DNA from: Dehalococcoidia bacterium
GTDB lineage: Bacteria > Chloroflexota > Dehalococcoidia > GIF9 > AB-539-J10
Direction of reading: 5' to 3'
DNA length: 35,075 nt
Assembly (NCBI GenBank): GCA_030605665.1
Contig: JAUWHW010000035.1
Span: forward strand, 1-35,075
Of the stretch, positions 8,280 through 15,227 are shown in pieces (the first letter of the stretch is position 1; each line of letters starts with the position of its first letter). The position numbers were made by a program, and so were the translations under genes. A model generated the notes under the pieces. The model was not told the origin of the DNA and made no database searches. It saw only the letters and a list, made by a program, of their open reading frames with translations.

Positions 8280-9253
8280 GCCACGAGATTCTTACTTTGA
8301 CTCCTCTTACTCCTCTGCACATCGGCGCTGGCGAGACCTTGGAGGCTTATGAATATGTTGTTATTGACAGTAAGCTCTATTGCTTCAAGCCGGAACGATT
8401 ATTAGCCAAGCTGGGCCAGGCAGAGCAAGAAAAGGTTCTTAATCTGTTGGCAAGCGACCTGGGCCGATTGCATGGCTTCCTCCGGGAACGAAAGGATTTG
8501 GTGCTGGGCCAGGCCGACTATACAATCTCTATGACTGAGGCAGCTCAGAGACTCTATGCTGAAAGGCTCCGTAATCCCAGGAGTGATTTGACCATTTCCC
8601 CATTCATAAAAACAGGCTGCAAACCCTTTATTCCCGGAAGCTCACTCAAGGGAGCTATTCGCACTGCAATGCTTTATGCTAAGGCAAGACGTCCCATCAC
8701 AGACTACAACTGCCGCAGATTAGAGGAGAAAGCTTTCGGCTATGACAAGATTACTGATGACCCATTTAAGAACTTTAAGCTCAGCGATTCCCAGCCTTGT
8801 CCCGACGCTACTCAACTAGTACTAGTGACGGTCTTCACCAAAAGAGCTAATAACTGGCAAGCAAGTGTTCCCATGTTAAGAGAGGTAACAAAATCAAGGC
8901 TGACTTCTGATTCACCTAGCAGCTTCACCCAGATTGTGGAACTGAAAGACAAGGCTGGCTTTAGGCTGGAAGAGGTAATCCACGCTTGCCGCCAATTCTA
9001 CAACCTCCATCTGGAGAGTGAAGCGCGCTACTTAGCTAATCTACCACAGGCCAGAGAAATCTATCGCAAGTTATTCAATTTAAGAAATAATCTAAATTCA
9101 AATTCGTTTCTGCTCCGCCTCGGCTGGGGCTCAGGCTTCGATGCCATTACCGTGAATTACGCTATGGCAAGGAGAAGCGAAAAGCGTTCCCGTAGACTGG
9201 CTGAGGGTGGAATACCATTAGGCTGGGTTGAAATAACAGTGAGGTCATGTTAG
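8276..9253 (+). CDS. csm5: Type III-A CRISPR RAMP protein Csm5
   Basis: A 325-residue RAMP protein that caps the 3' end of the crRNA filament and is needed for crRNA maturation. The opening LTPLTPLHIGAGETLEAYEYVV is characteristic, followed by FIPGSSLKGAIRTAML (about residues 118-133) and the C-terminal LRLGWGSGFDAITVN loop. It is somewhat shorter than many Csm5 proteins. It starts inside the csm4 stop (ATGA, preceded by GGGGGAGGAA) and its own stop overlaps the cas6 start. Identity is supported by both motif and gene order. Confidence 0.93.
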   Translation: MSHEILTLTPLTPLHIGAGETLEAYEYVVIDSKLYCFKPERLLAKLGQAEQEKVLNLLASDLGRLHGFLRERKDLVLGQADYTISMTEAAQRLYAERLRNPRSDLTISPFIKTGCKPFIPGSSLKGAIRTAMLYAKARRPITDYNCRRLEEKAFGYDKITDDPFKNFKLSDSQPCPDATQLVLVTVFTKRANNWQASVPMLREVTKSRLTSDSPSSFTQIVELKDKAGFRLEEVIHACRQFYNLHLESEARYLANLPQAREIYRKLFNLRNNLNSNSFLLRLGWGSGFDAITVNYAMARRSEKRSRRLAEGGIPLGWVEITVRSC

Positions 9254-10116
9254 CCAGCTTTGCCATACAGATGAAACCCGAGAAAAACTCCTTCTTGCCA
9301 TTGAACTTGGGGAGTTTGCTACACGCTCTTTTCCTGCATCTCATCGCTGACAGCCAGCCTGAGTTAGCTCAACAGCTTCACAGCGATCAACCTCTAAAGC
9401 CCTTCACTGTTTCTCCTCTGGAAGGCAAATTTGCCCGAACCGGCGGTCATCTTGTTGCTCTAGCCGATAACATGTATTGGCTCAGATTTACCGCTCTCAC
9501 CGAGGAGACTTTCACCGCGCTAAATAAAGTACTGCTAACTAAATTCACCAGCAAGGCCAAAATCAATCTAAATGGCAATGACTTTTCCATCACCAACGTT
9601 GCCCTTGAACCTACAAGCGATAATGCATGGGGAGGCATCACCTCTTTTGAGGAAATTCATAAGCATGCCGCTACAGAATCTGAGATAACTTTGCTGTTCC
9701 ATTCGCCCACCACTTTCCGTCATAAGGGAATGAACTTGCCCTTCCCTGGCTCTAGCCTTATCTGGGGTAGCCTTTTGGAAAAATGGAATGCCTTCGCCCC
9801 TATCACTATTAGCTCAGAACTCAAGGATTATGCGGATGAGCACATTGCCATAGCCAGATACAACCTTCATACCAGTATAATAAACCTTGCTAATGCCAAG
9901 CAGGTAGGCTTTACTGGTAAATGCCAGTATCTGTGCCTCACTCGGGATTCTCAGTGGCTAAGGCAAATCAACGCTTTAGCTGATTTTGCTCTTTATAGCG
10001 GGGTTGGTGCTAAGACCACTATGGGTATGGGTCAAACTCGGAGGATAAGCAATGCCAGTACTCGTGGACTCGATGGTACTCCACGTCATCAATACCAACC
10101 CTTTTTAGTGAAATAG
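9247..10116 (+). CDS. cas6: CRISPR pre-crRNA endoribonuclease Cas6
   Basis: A 289-residue RAMP-fold protein matching Cas6, which cuts within CRISPR repeats to leave an 8-nt 5' handle. The C-terminal glycine-rich loop is GVGAKTTMGMGQTRRI, the family hallmark, and the segment FTGKCQYLCL precedes it. Here the handle would be ATTGAAAC from the repeat end. The catalytic residues cannot be assigned by eye. It overlaps csm5 by 7 bp and precedes cas2 by 2 bp. Confidence 0.88.
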   Translation: MLASFAIQMKPEKNSFLPLNLGSLLHALFLHLIADSQPELAQQLHSDQPLKPFTVSPLEGKFARTGGHLVALADNMYWLRFTALTEETFTALNKVLLTKFTSKAKINLNGNDFSITNVALEPTSDNAWGGITSFEEIHKHAATESEITLLFHSPTTFRHKGMNLPFPGSSLIWGSLLEKWNAFAPITISSELKDYADEHIAIARYNLHTSIINLANAKQVGFTGKCQYLCLTRDSQWLRQINALADFALYSGVGAKTTMGMGQTRRISNASTRGLDGTPRHQYQPFLVK

Positions 10117-10118
10117 AG

Positions 10119-10391
10119 ATGTTTATAGTGGTATGCTATGATATATCTGATGACCGGCGGCGAACAAGGGTGAGCAACATTCTGAAAGGTTTTGGTAGCC
10201 GGGCACAAAGGAGTGTTTTTGAATGTGCCCTTAGGCCGAAGCAGTTTCAAAAGCTAAAGCAAAGGCTGAACAAGGTACTGAAGGATGATGACGGATTGCG
10301 CTATTACACTTTATGTGCCGAGTGTGTTTCCAGGGTAGAGGTGGTTAATGGTCCTCCTGTGACTCAAACTCAGCTTTATTTCGTTGTCTGA
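10119..10391 (+). CDS. cas2: CRISPR adaptation protein Cas2
   Basis: A 90-residue protein of normal Cas2 size. It begins MFIVVCYDISDDRRRTRVSNIL, which contains the ferredoxin-fold first strand and the conserved Asp of the family (YDISDD). QRSVFEC and the C-terminal strand are also typical. Cas2 normally works as a dimer bridging Cas1 during spacer integration, but no cas1 is found anywhere in this window. It lies between cas6 and the leader of array 1. Confidence 0.93.
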   Translation: MFIVVCYDISDDRRRTRVSNILKGFGSRAQRSVFECALRPKQFQKLKQRLNKVLKDDDGLRYYTLCAECVSRVEVVNGPPVTQTQLYFVV

Positions 10392-10493
10392 GATGCTCGG
10401 AATACGAAATAGCACAATAGCACCTTAAAAACTGAATTAAATGGCAGGTTTTGGGAGGGTGCTCGGGAAGTAGGTTCAGAATCAAAGCGGAGC
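10392..10493 (+). promoter_or_regulatory. Leader region of CRISPR array 1
   Basis: A 102-bp non-coding stretch between the cas2 stop and the first repeat. Repeats are read with GATTGAAAC at their right end, and the degenerate repeat is at the far right of the array, so the leader is on the left. A segment TTAAAAACTGAATTAAATGG resembles part of the region before array 2 (TTGAAAACTGAGTGG). No clear promoter was identified. Confidence 0.5.
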
Positions 10494-10908
10494 GAGAGAA
10501 AGGCGCTAATCCTCGGAAGGGGATTGAAACCTGCTCCAAATCGTCTCTTGAAATCCTTATCATTTAAAACGAGAGAAAGGCGCTAATCCTCGGAAGGGGA
10601 TTGAAACGTGATATCGGTGAAGAAGTTAAGAGTTCTGCCGTTAAGCTGGACAGAAAGACGCTAATCCTCGGAAGGGGATTGAAACAGATTAAGAAACACG
10701 AAGTCCTATTTTCTCTTGACACTCGTCCGGAACCCCTTAATCCTCGCAAGGGGATTGAAACGGGATAGGATAGTTACTTGGATTCTTCCTTGGGACTGGT
10801 CCGGAACCCCTTAATCCTCGCAAGGGGATTGAAACTCCTTGGTTAATGGATGTTCATGATTTCCAGATAAAGTCCGGAACCCCTTAATCCTCGCAAGGGG
10901 ATTGAAAT
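10494..10908 (+). CRISPR. CRISPR array 1: six 37-bp repeats, five spacers, two repeat types
   Basis: Repeats begin at 10494, 10571, 10649, 10725, 10799 and 10872, each 37 bp. Spacers are 40, 41, 39, 37 and 36 bp. All share the 3' half AATCCTCGxxAGGGGATTGAAAC. Copies 1-3 begin GAGAGAAAGGCGCT or a variant; copies 4-6 begin GTCCGGAACCCCTT and have CA at the xx positions. The last copy ends in T instead of C. The 8-nt end ATTGAAAC would be the crRNA 5' handle. No spacer was recognised as matching elsewhere in the window by eye. Confidence 0.97.
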
Positions 10909-10997
10909 AGCATAGAGCCTGGTTGAGCAGAATCTATGCCACAAGAATAATTGCACTTTTCAAGTAAAGCCCCAGGGCGTTAGTAAGGTGCTATAAA

Positions 10998-12071
10998 ATG
11001 AAAGAAAAGGGCTGGACCAAGATATTTTGGGACCGTGTATCGGAGGATCGTGATCTTATCTTCTTCATCATTGGCTTCTTTATCTGGCTACTTGATTTTA
11101 TCGCCAGGCTTAGTGGATTCAGCAGCAACTCCTGGCCATGGATTATGACCCGAGCTGCCATACCTGCCCTCTTCATCAGTGGAGCCGTTCTCTATCTCCG
11201 CAAGCACTATCGACTTACAAATCAAATTACCTCCATCAAGCACCTCCCCGTTGTTTTCGTGGTTGGAAAACCACAGGGTGAGGTCCAGGAGGCTCTCACC
11301 TCTGCCCAGGAGGCTATTACCGAACTCACAGGCTTCAAGGCTTTCCATCAAGTAGAGGAGATTTTCAAAGTACGCTATGAAGAATACCTGGTACACCATC
11401 AAAGGAAATGGCTCCAGCCTGATGCTAGCCAGTGGAAAGACTTTATCGAGGATGCCGAGCTGAACATTCACCGTTTCTCGGACACCGTATCAGGGGGGAA
11501 GATTTATCACATTTTCATAGATGGTCCCGCTTCTCTAGCTCTGGGGCTGGGAGTGGTCTTTGGCAGTAAGCGCCAGCTGGTTGTCTACCAGTTCCAGGAC
11601 AATAAATATCAACCGGTTATTGACCTCAGGCAGAACCTGCGCCGCATAAAGGAGGCTATCACCGAGACTGAGTATCAGTATATTCAGGTATCTTATCCTC
11701 CCAGTTTTACCCCAGACATAGCCGTGGTACTTGACATGGCCAGTCATCCTGCTGTAGGTTACGTGAAGGCACATCTAACACGAGTGGGACATCAGATGGA
11801 AATTGTGGAAGTGTCGAATACCTACAGGGGTAATCTTACCGGGAATGATTGGGTGAAGGTGGTACAGGAACTTTACTCGGTCTTCCGCCGGCTTCAGAGT
11901 AGAGAGGAGATTGCAAGACTCCATGTTTTCCATAGCATGCCTGTGGCAATGGCTTTTGGACTGGGAATGGCCCTCGGTAATTTTGTGCCTATTAGGGTGT
12001 ATAACTGGGAGAAATCAGAGGCAACATATTATCCAGTGCTCAAACTGAACGAACTGGGGAGTTTTCTCTAA
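10998..12071 (+). CDS. Membrane-anchored SAVED-domain protein (TM-SAVED), putative CRISPR cyclic-oligonucleotide effector
   Basis: A 357-residue protein located between the two CRISPR arrays and co-oriented with them. Two hydrophobic helices lie at residues 20-38 (LIFFIIGFFIWLLDFIARL) and 50-67, separated by a short loop. The rest is soluble and bipartite. HIFIDGPASLALGLGVVFG (171-189), then VVYQFQ and YQPVIDL, is echoed by HVFHSMPVAMAFGLGMALG (309-327), then RVYNWE and YYPVLKL. This is the two-half, CARF-related layout of SAVED domains, which bind cyclic oligonucleotides in CBASS and some type III CRISPR effectors. No Lon protease, nuclease or other catalytic domain is present. I infer that it senses Cas10-made cyclic oligoadenylate and acts on the membrane. 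The ATG follows TAAGGTG. Fold assignment is by motif only. Confidence 0.78.
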   Translation: MKEKGWTKIFWDRVSEDRDLIFFIIGFFIWLLDFIARLSGFSSNSWPWIMTRAAIPALFISGAVLYLRKHYRLTNQITSIKHLPVVFVVGKPQGEVQEALTSAQEAITELTGFKAFHQVEEIFKVRYEEYLVHHQRKWLQPDASQWKDFIEDAELNIHRFSDTVSGGKIYHIFIDGPASLALGLGVVFGSKRQLVVYQFQDNKYQPVIDLRQNLRRIKEAITETEYQYIQVSYPPSFTPDIAVVLDMASHPAVGYVKAHLTRVGHQMEIVEVSNTYRGNLTGNDWVKVVQELYSVFRRLQSREEIARLHVFHSMPVAMAFGLGMALGNFVPIRVYNWEKSEATYYPVLKLNELGSFL

Positions 12072-12075
12072 CCCC

Positions 12076-12105
12076 TTACACATGTTGAAAACTGAGTGGT
12101 ATAAT
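12076..12105 (+). promoter_or_regulatory. Possible promoter for CRISPR array 2
   Basis: TTACAC (12076-12081) and TATAAT (12100-12105) are separated by 18 bp just after the SAVED gene stop and 87 bp before the first repeat of array 2. The -10 is a perfect consensus; the -35 is weaker. This would let array 2 be transcribed independently of array 1 and the SAVED gene. Confidence 0.45.
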
Positions 12106-12121
12106 GTCTCAAAAGCAGAGG

Positions 12122-12144
12122 TTCGAAGAATGTCAATCTTCGAA
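12122..12144. repeat. Perfect hairpin in the leader of array 2
   Basis: TTCGAAGA (12122-12129) and TCTTCGAA (12137-12144) form an 8-bp perfect stem with a 7-nt loop, shortly after the TATAAT. It has no T-run, so it is not a typical terminator. It could be a protein-binding site or part of a dispersed repeat that continues with AGTAGCCTGAACTGAGC. Confidence 0.5.
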
Positions 12145-12192
12145 AGGAGTAGCCTGAACTGAGCTGAAGGGGAATTAGTGAGTATAACTACA

Positions 12193-12746
12193 GTAGGAAA
12201 GGTACTAATCCTCGGAAGGGGATTGAAACGAGTTGAGGGTGCTTTGCTCAAAATAGGGCTTTTCAGGACAGAAAGACGCTAATCCTCGTGAGGGGATTGA
12301 AACGAGACTGCTTGAGTGGTAACTGTGGGAGCTGTAACAGGTGAAAAGAGAACTAATCCTCGTAAGGGGATTGAAACAACCAGTCCACCACTTCCCTTAT
12401 CCCTGCCTTTTTAATCGTATAAAAGGCGCTAATCCTCGTCAGGGGATTGAAACAATACACGCCCTGGTGTATGCTCGTGGTGCTTCTCGAGAGAGAAAGG
12501 AACTAATCCTCGGAAGGGGATTGAAATTTTTTATCCATCAGATTTTGTCGCATCTAAAACCTTAAAGAGAGAAAGGCGCTAATCCTCGTGAGGGGATTGA
12601 AACATAGCATGAGCTACCTCACCAAGCTCCTCAGTAATGAGAGAAAGGCACTAATCCTCGGAAGGGGATTGAAACTCTGTCTATCGAGGATCTGGATCCT
12701 TCTCGCCGCAATGGGGAGAGAAAGACGCTAATCCTCGGAAGGGGAT
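12193..12746 (+). CRISPR. CRISPR array 2: eight repeats, seven spacers
   Basis: Repeats start at 12193, 12267, 12341, 12417, 12491, 12567, 12639 and 12716; spacers are 35-40 bp. The orientation matches array 1. All belong to the GAGAGAAAGGCGCT-type repeat but are unusually variable: the dinucleotide after AATCCTCG is GA, TG, TA, TC, GA, TG, GA, GA in order, and bases 10-12 also vary. The first repeat diverges at its 5' end. The last breaks off after AGGGGAT at 12746. The fifth ends GAAAT. The array is followed 42 bp later by the CARF-HEPN gene. Confidence 0.97.
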
Positions 12747-12788
12747 ATTATTTGCCCAGACAGGGTAAACTAAGGTAGGGTTGTATCA

Positions 12789-13988
12789 ATGGGGAAAGCA
12801 CTGGTAATTTCTGTCGGTACTGGCATTGGGGGCACACAGGAGGCATTGGATAGCTTGGCCTCTGCTATAGCCTACAGCGTTAAAATCTGCAATGCAGATA
12901 AAATATTCTTCGTAGTTAGTCAAGAAAGCCGCGAAACTACTTTGCCCTTAGTCATTTGCCAAATTGACAAGGATAAGCGGTACGAGACTATTGAGGTAGA
13001 AGACCCCGATGATATCCAGAGCTGCTATCAACAACTCTCCCCTGAATTCAAGGAGCTAAAGGGAAAGTTTGACTTCGTCACAGTCGATTATACCTCAGGA
13101 ACAAAGGCTATGACCGCCGCACTGGTCATTCTGGGTAGCCTTTATGAGGCTGACAATTTAACCTATGTGGCTGGTGTAAGACACAAGGGCATCGTCACGA
13201 AGGGATTGGAGAAGGTCAGCTCAGTGCGCCCTTACTTCATCACCAGAGAGAGGAACTTGCTCAAAGCCATTAGCTTCTTTAACCACTGTCGCTTTGATGC
13301 GTGTGTAAGCATCATTGAGGAAATCGAGGCTGCTATTCCTGACACTGATTGGCTCTCCTCCTGTTCAAATCCTCTCAAACAAGCCTCTCTGGCTTATTCA
13401 GCCTGGGATAAATTCAACCACCGGGAGGCCTTCGACCGTCTGAAGCAAGTCAAATTGGATGACTTTAATCAAAACAAATCATTCTTGGGCAATTTACTGC
13501 ATGATGAAGAGAAAGAACCTTACTATATAGCTGACATAACGAACAACGCTCAAAGGAGGGGCGAAATTGAAGGTAAGTATGACGATGCTGTAGCTCGCCT
13601 CTACAGGGTTATGGAGTTAATCGGGCAATACCGGCTTAAGAAATATGGAATAAAAGACACCAGTGGTGTCAGGCTTGAACACATACCCCAAGAGTTGAAA
13701 CAGGAATGGCAAGTAAAACACGAAGATAGGGTTAGGATAGCCTTAGAGAGGGCCTACCAACTTCTCGCTGCCAAGGGCGACGAGCTAGGCAAAGGTTTCA
13801 GGCAAGATGACAAGTTGAGGGACTTATTATCAGCGAGGAATAACTCTATTCTTGCACACGGTCTGCACCCAGTTACAGAAAATATGTATTATGCACTAAA
13901 GGAGAGAGTTGCCTCCTATGCCTCTCAAGCGGTCAAAAATCTAAATCATCTTCTTGATATATCCATCTTCCTCAAGTGGCCTAGGTGA
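12789..13988 (+). CDS. CARF-HEPN ribonuclease, Csm6-like (TIGR02710-type)
   Basis: A 399-residue protein with an N-terminal Rossmann-like CARF domain (LVISVGTGIGGTQEAL, residues 5-20; DYTSGTKAMTAAL, 100-112), the GTK signature typical of cyclic-oligoadenylate-binding CARF proteins in type III loci. The C-terminal region is helical and carries RNNSILAH (Arg350-His357), an R-x6-H HEPN ribonuclease motif. It should be a promiscuous RNase activated by Cas10-made cyclic oligoadenylate. It closes the CRISPR locus, 42 bp after array 2, on the same strand as cas10. The start ATG follows TAAGGTAGGGTTG. Whether the CARF domain also degrades its ligand cannot be judged from sequence. Confidence 0.88.
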   Translation: MGKALVISVGTGIGGTQEALDSLASAIAYSVKICNADKIFFVVSQESRETTLPLVICQIDKDKRYETIEVEDPDDIQSCYQQLSPEFKELKGKFDFVTVDYTSGTKAMTAALVILGSLYEADNLTYVAGVRHKGIVTKGLEKVSSVRPYFITRERNLLKAISFFNHCRFDACVSIIEEIEAAIPDTDWLSSCSNPLKQASLAYSAWDKFNHREAFDRLKQVKLDDFNQNKSFLGNLLHDEEKEPYYIADITNNAQRRGEIEGKYDDAVARLYRVMELIGQYRLKKYGIKDTSGVRLEHIPQELKQEWQVKHEDRVRIALERAYQLLAAKGDELGKGFRQDDKLRDLLSARNNSILAHGLHPVTENMYYALKERVASYASQAVKNLNHLLDISIFLKWPR

Positions 13989-14019
13989 ATCCTGTTTTAC
14001 AGGTGGTAAGCGTGTAAAT

Positions 14020-14955
14020 TCATTTCCTTCCGACCACTGACTTCACTGCCTTTTCGATATCTTTAGCAGTCAGGCCATATCTTTGCAGCAGCTCTTCAGC
14101 TTTGCCTGATAGGGCATAAGTGTCTTTAAGGTTGACGAACTCCATTGGCACTGGCTTTTCTCTAGCTACTACCTGAGCAACTCGGCTACCTAAGCCACCG
14201 TGGGCTAAATGCTCTTCAGCAACAACGATGGCACCCGTTCCTGAAGCTGCTCTGACTATGGCTTCCTCATCTAAAGGTTTGAGAGTGTGCATGTTAATTA
14301 CACGGCAATCTATACCTTGCTTTGCCAGGGTATCTGATGCCTCTAAAGCTTTGGCTACCATGATACCCATAGCTATAATGGCAATATCCTTACCTCCTCT
14401 CATAGTTACCGCTTTGCCCAATGTAAAGTGATAACCCTCAGAATAGACAAGCGGCGTTTTAGGGCGGCTTAATCTGATATAGAAAGGCCCGTAGGTATTT
14501 GCCGCCACCTTTACTGCCTCAGCAGCCTCTATAGCATCAGCAGGAACAATCACAGTAAAGCCAGGAAGGGAACAATACAAGGCTAAGTCCTCAATGGCAT
14601 GGTGAGAGGTGCCATCTTCACCCACGCTAATGCCCCCGTGTGTGGCTACAATTTTGACATTTAATTTCGTCTGAGAAAGGCACATCCTTAGTTGGTCAAA
14701 GCAGCGACAGGAGGCGAAAATGGCGAAGGTGCTGGCGAAGACTGTTTTCCCCGAGGCAGCCAGGCCGGCAGCTATGCATATCATATTCTGCTCTTCTAAA
14801 CCACAATCAAAAAAGCGCTCCGGAAACTCCTGAGCAAAAAAGTGGGTCATAGTTGAAGACGATAAATCAGCGTCCAGGACAACAATATCCTTATTTTCTT
14901 TGCCCAACCCTACCAGGGTCTTGCCATAAGTTTCTCGGGTGGATGCTTCAGCCAT
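14020..14955 (-). CDS. Transketolase, C-terminal subunit
   Basis: About 311 residues covering the pyrimidine-binding and C-terminal domains of transketolase, which with the N-terminal subunit transfers two-carbon units in the pentose phosphate pathway using thiamine diphosphate. Recognisable motifs are DADLSSSTMTHFF, FDCGLEEQNMICIAAGLA (catalytic Glu), THGGISVGEDGTSHHAIEDL and FYIRLSRPKTP. An upstream start at 15003 adds SEAKELSEGE, which is a translated dispersed repeat, so the ATG at 14955 (MAEASTRETYG) with GAGGGTG before it is preferred. The N-terminal subunit lies upstream on the same strand at 15228-16094, with repeats between. A remnant of a related copy is at 3454-3590. Confidence 0.93.
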   Translation of the reverse strand: MAEASTRETYGKTLVGLGKENKDIVVLDADLSSSTMTHFFAQEFPERFFDCGLEEQNMICIAAGLAASGKTVFASTFAIFASCRCFDQLRMCLSQTKLNVKIVATHGGISVGEDGTSHHAIEDLALYCSLPGFTVIVPADAIEAAEAVKVAANTYGPFYIRLSRPKTPLVYSEGYHFTLGKAVTMRGGKDIAIIAMGIMVAKALEASDTLAKQGIDCRVINMHTLKPLDEEAIVRAASGTGAIVVAEEHLAHGGLGSRVAQVVAREKPVPMEFVNLKDTYALSGKAEELLQRYGLTAKDIEKAVKSVVGRK

Positions 14956-14965
14956 TATTTCACCC

Positions 14966-15146
14966 TCACTTAGTTCCTTCGCTTCGCTCAGGACTAGCCT
15001 CATCTCCCTTCAAGGGGGAAGAGAATACGAGATTGCTTCGCTGCTCCTTCGCGGAGTTCATCCTGGTGAGCCGAAGCACTGAATGAAGTGAAGGGGAGAT
15101 TCTTCGGTCGCTTCCCTCCCTCAGAATGACAGGAAACGAAGGACTC
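14966..15146. repeat. Dispersed intergenic repeats between the transketolase subunits
   Basis: A mosaic of repeat-like pieces. It includes CTTCGCTTCGCTCAGGACTA, the imperfect palindrome CTCCCTTCAAGGGGGAAG (from 15004), GAGCCGAAGCACTGAATGAA, and AGATTCTTCGGTC...CCTCAGAATGACA (15098-15131). Pieces with the same cores recur at 12145-12180, 26280-26470 and 34800-34930. They separate two genes of one enzyme and extend the ORF of the downstream subunit artificially. Confidence 0.7.
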
Positions 15147-15227
15147 AGGGCTTCGGCTAGTTGCAATGACATTCCTAAATTAGCCACCAGCTATCAACTG
15201 ACTGGTGGATGCTAAACGCCTCTCATG

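Noticed and set aside
10564..10749. 61-codon ORF inside CRISPR array 1
   Set aside because: FNPLPRISxFLS repeats are the reverse translation of the CRISPR repeat, not a gene.
12341..12565. 74-codon ORF inside CRISPR array 2
   Set aside because: It is a translation of repeats and spacers; the repeated LILGRGLK-like peptide comes from the CRISPR repeat itself.
13991..14003. Terminator between the CARF-HEPN gene and transketolase
   Set aside because: CCTGT-TTT-ACAGG forms only a 5-bp stem and has no T-run.
14853..15187. ORFs spanning the region between the transketolase subunits
   Set aside because: They consist of dispersed-repeat sequence (SEAKELSEGE-like translations) and overlap the true gene start.
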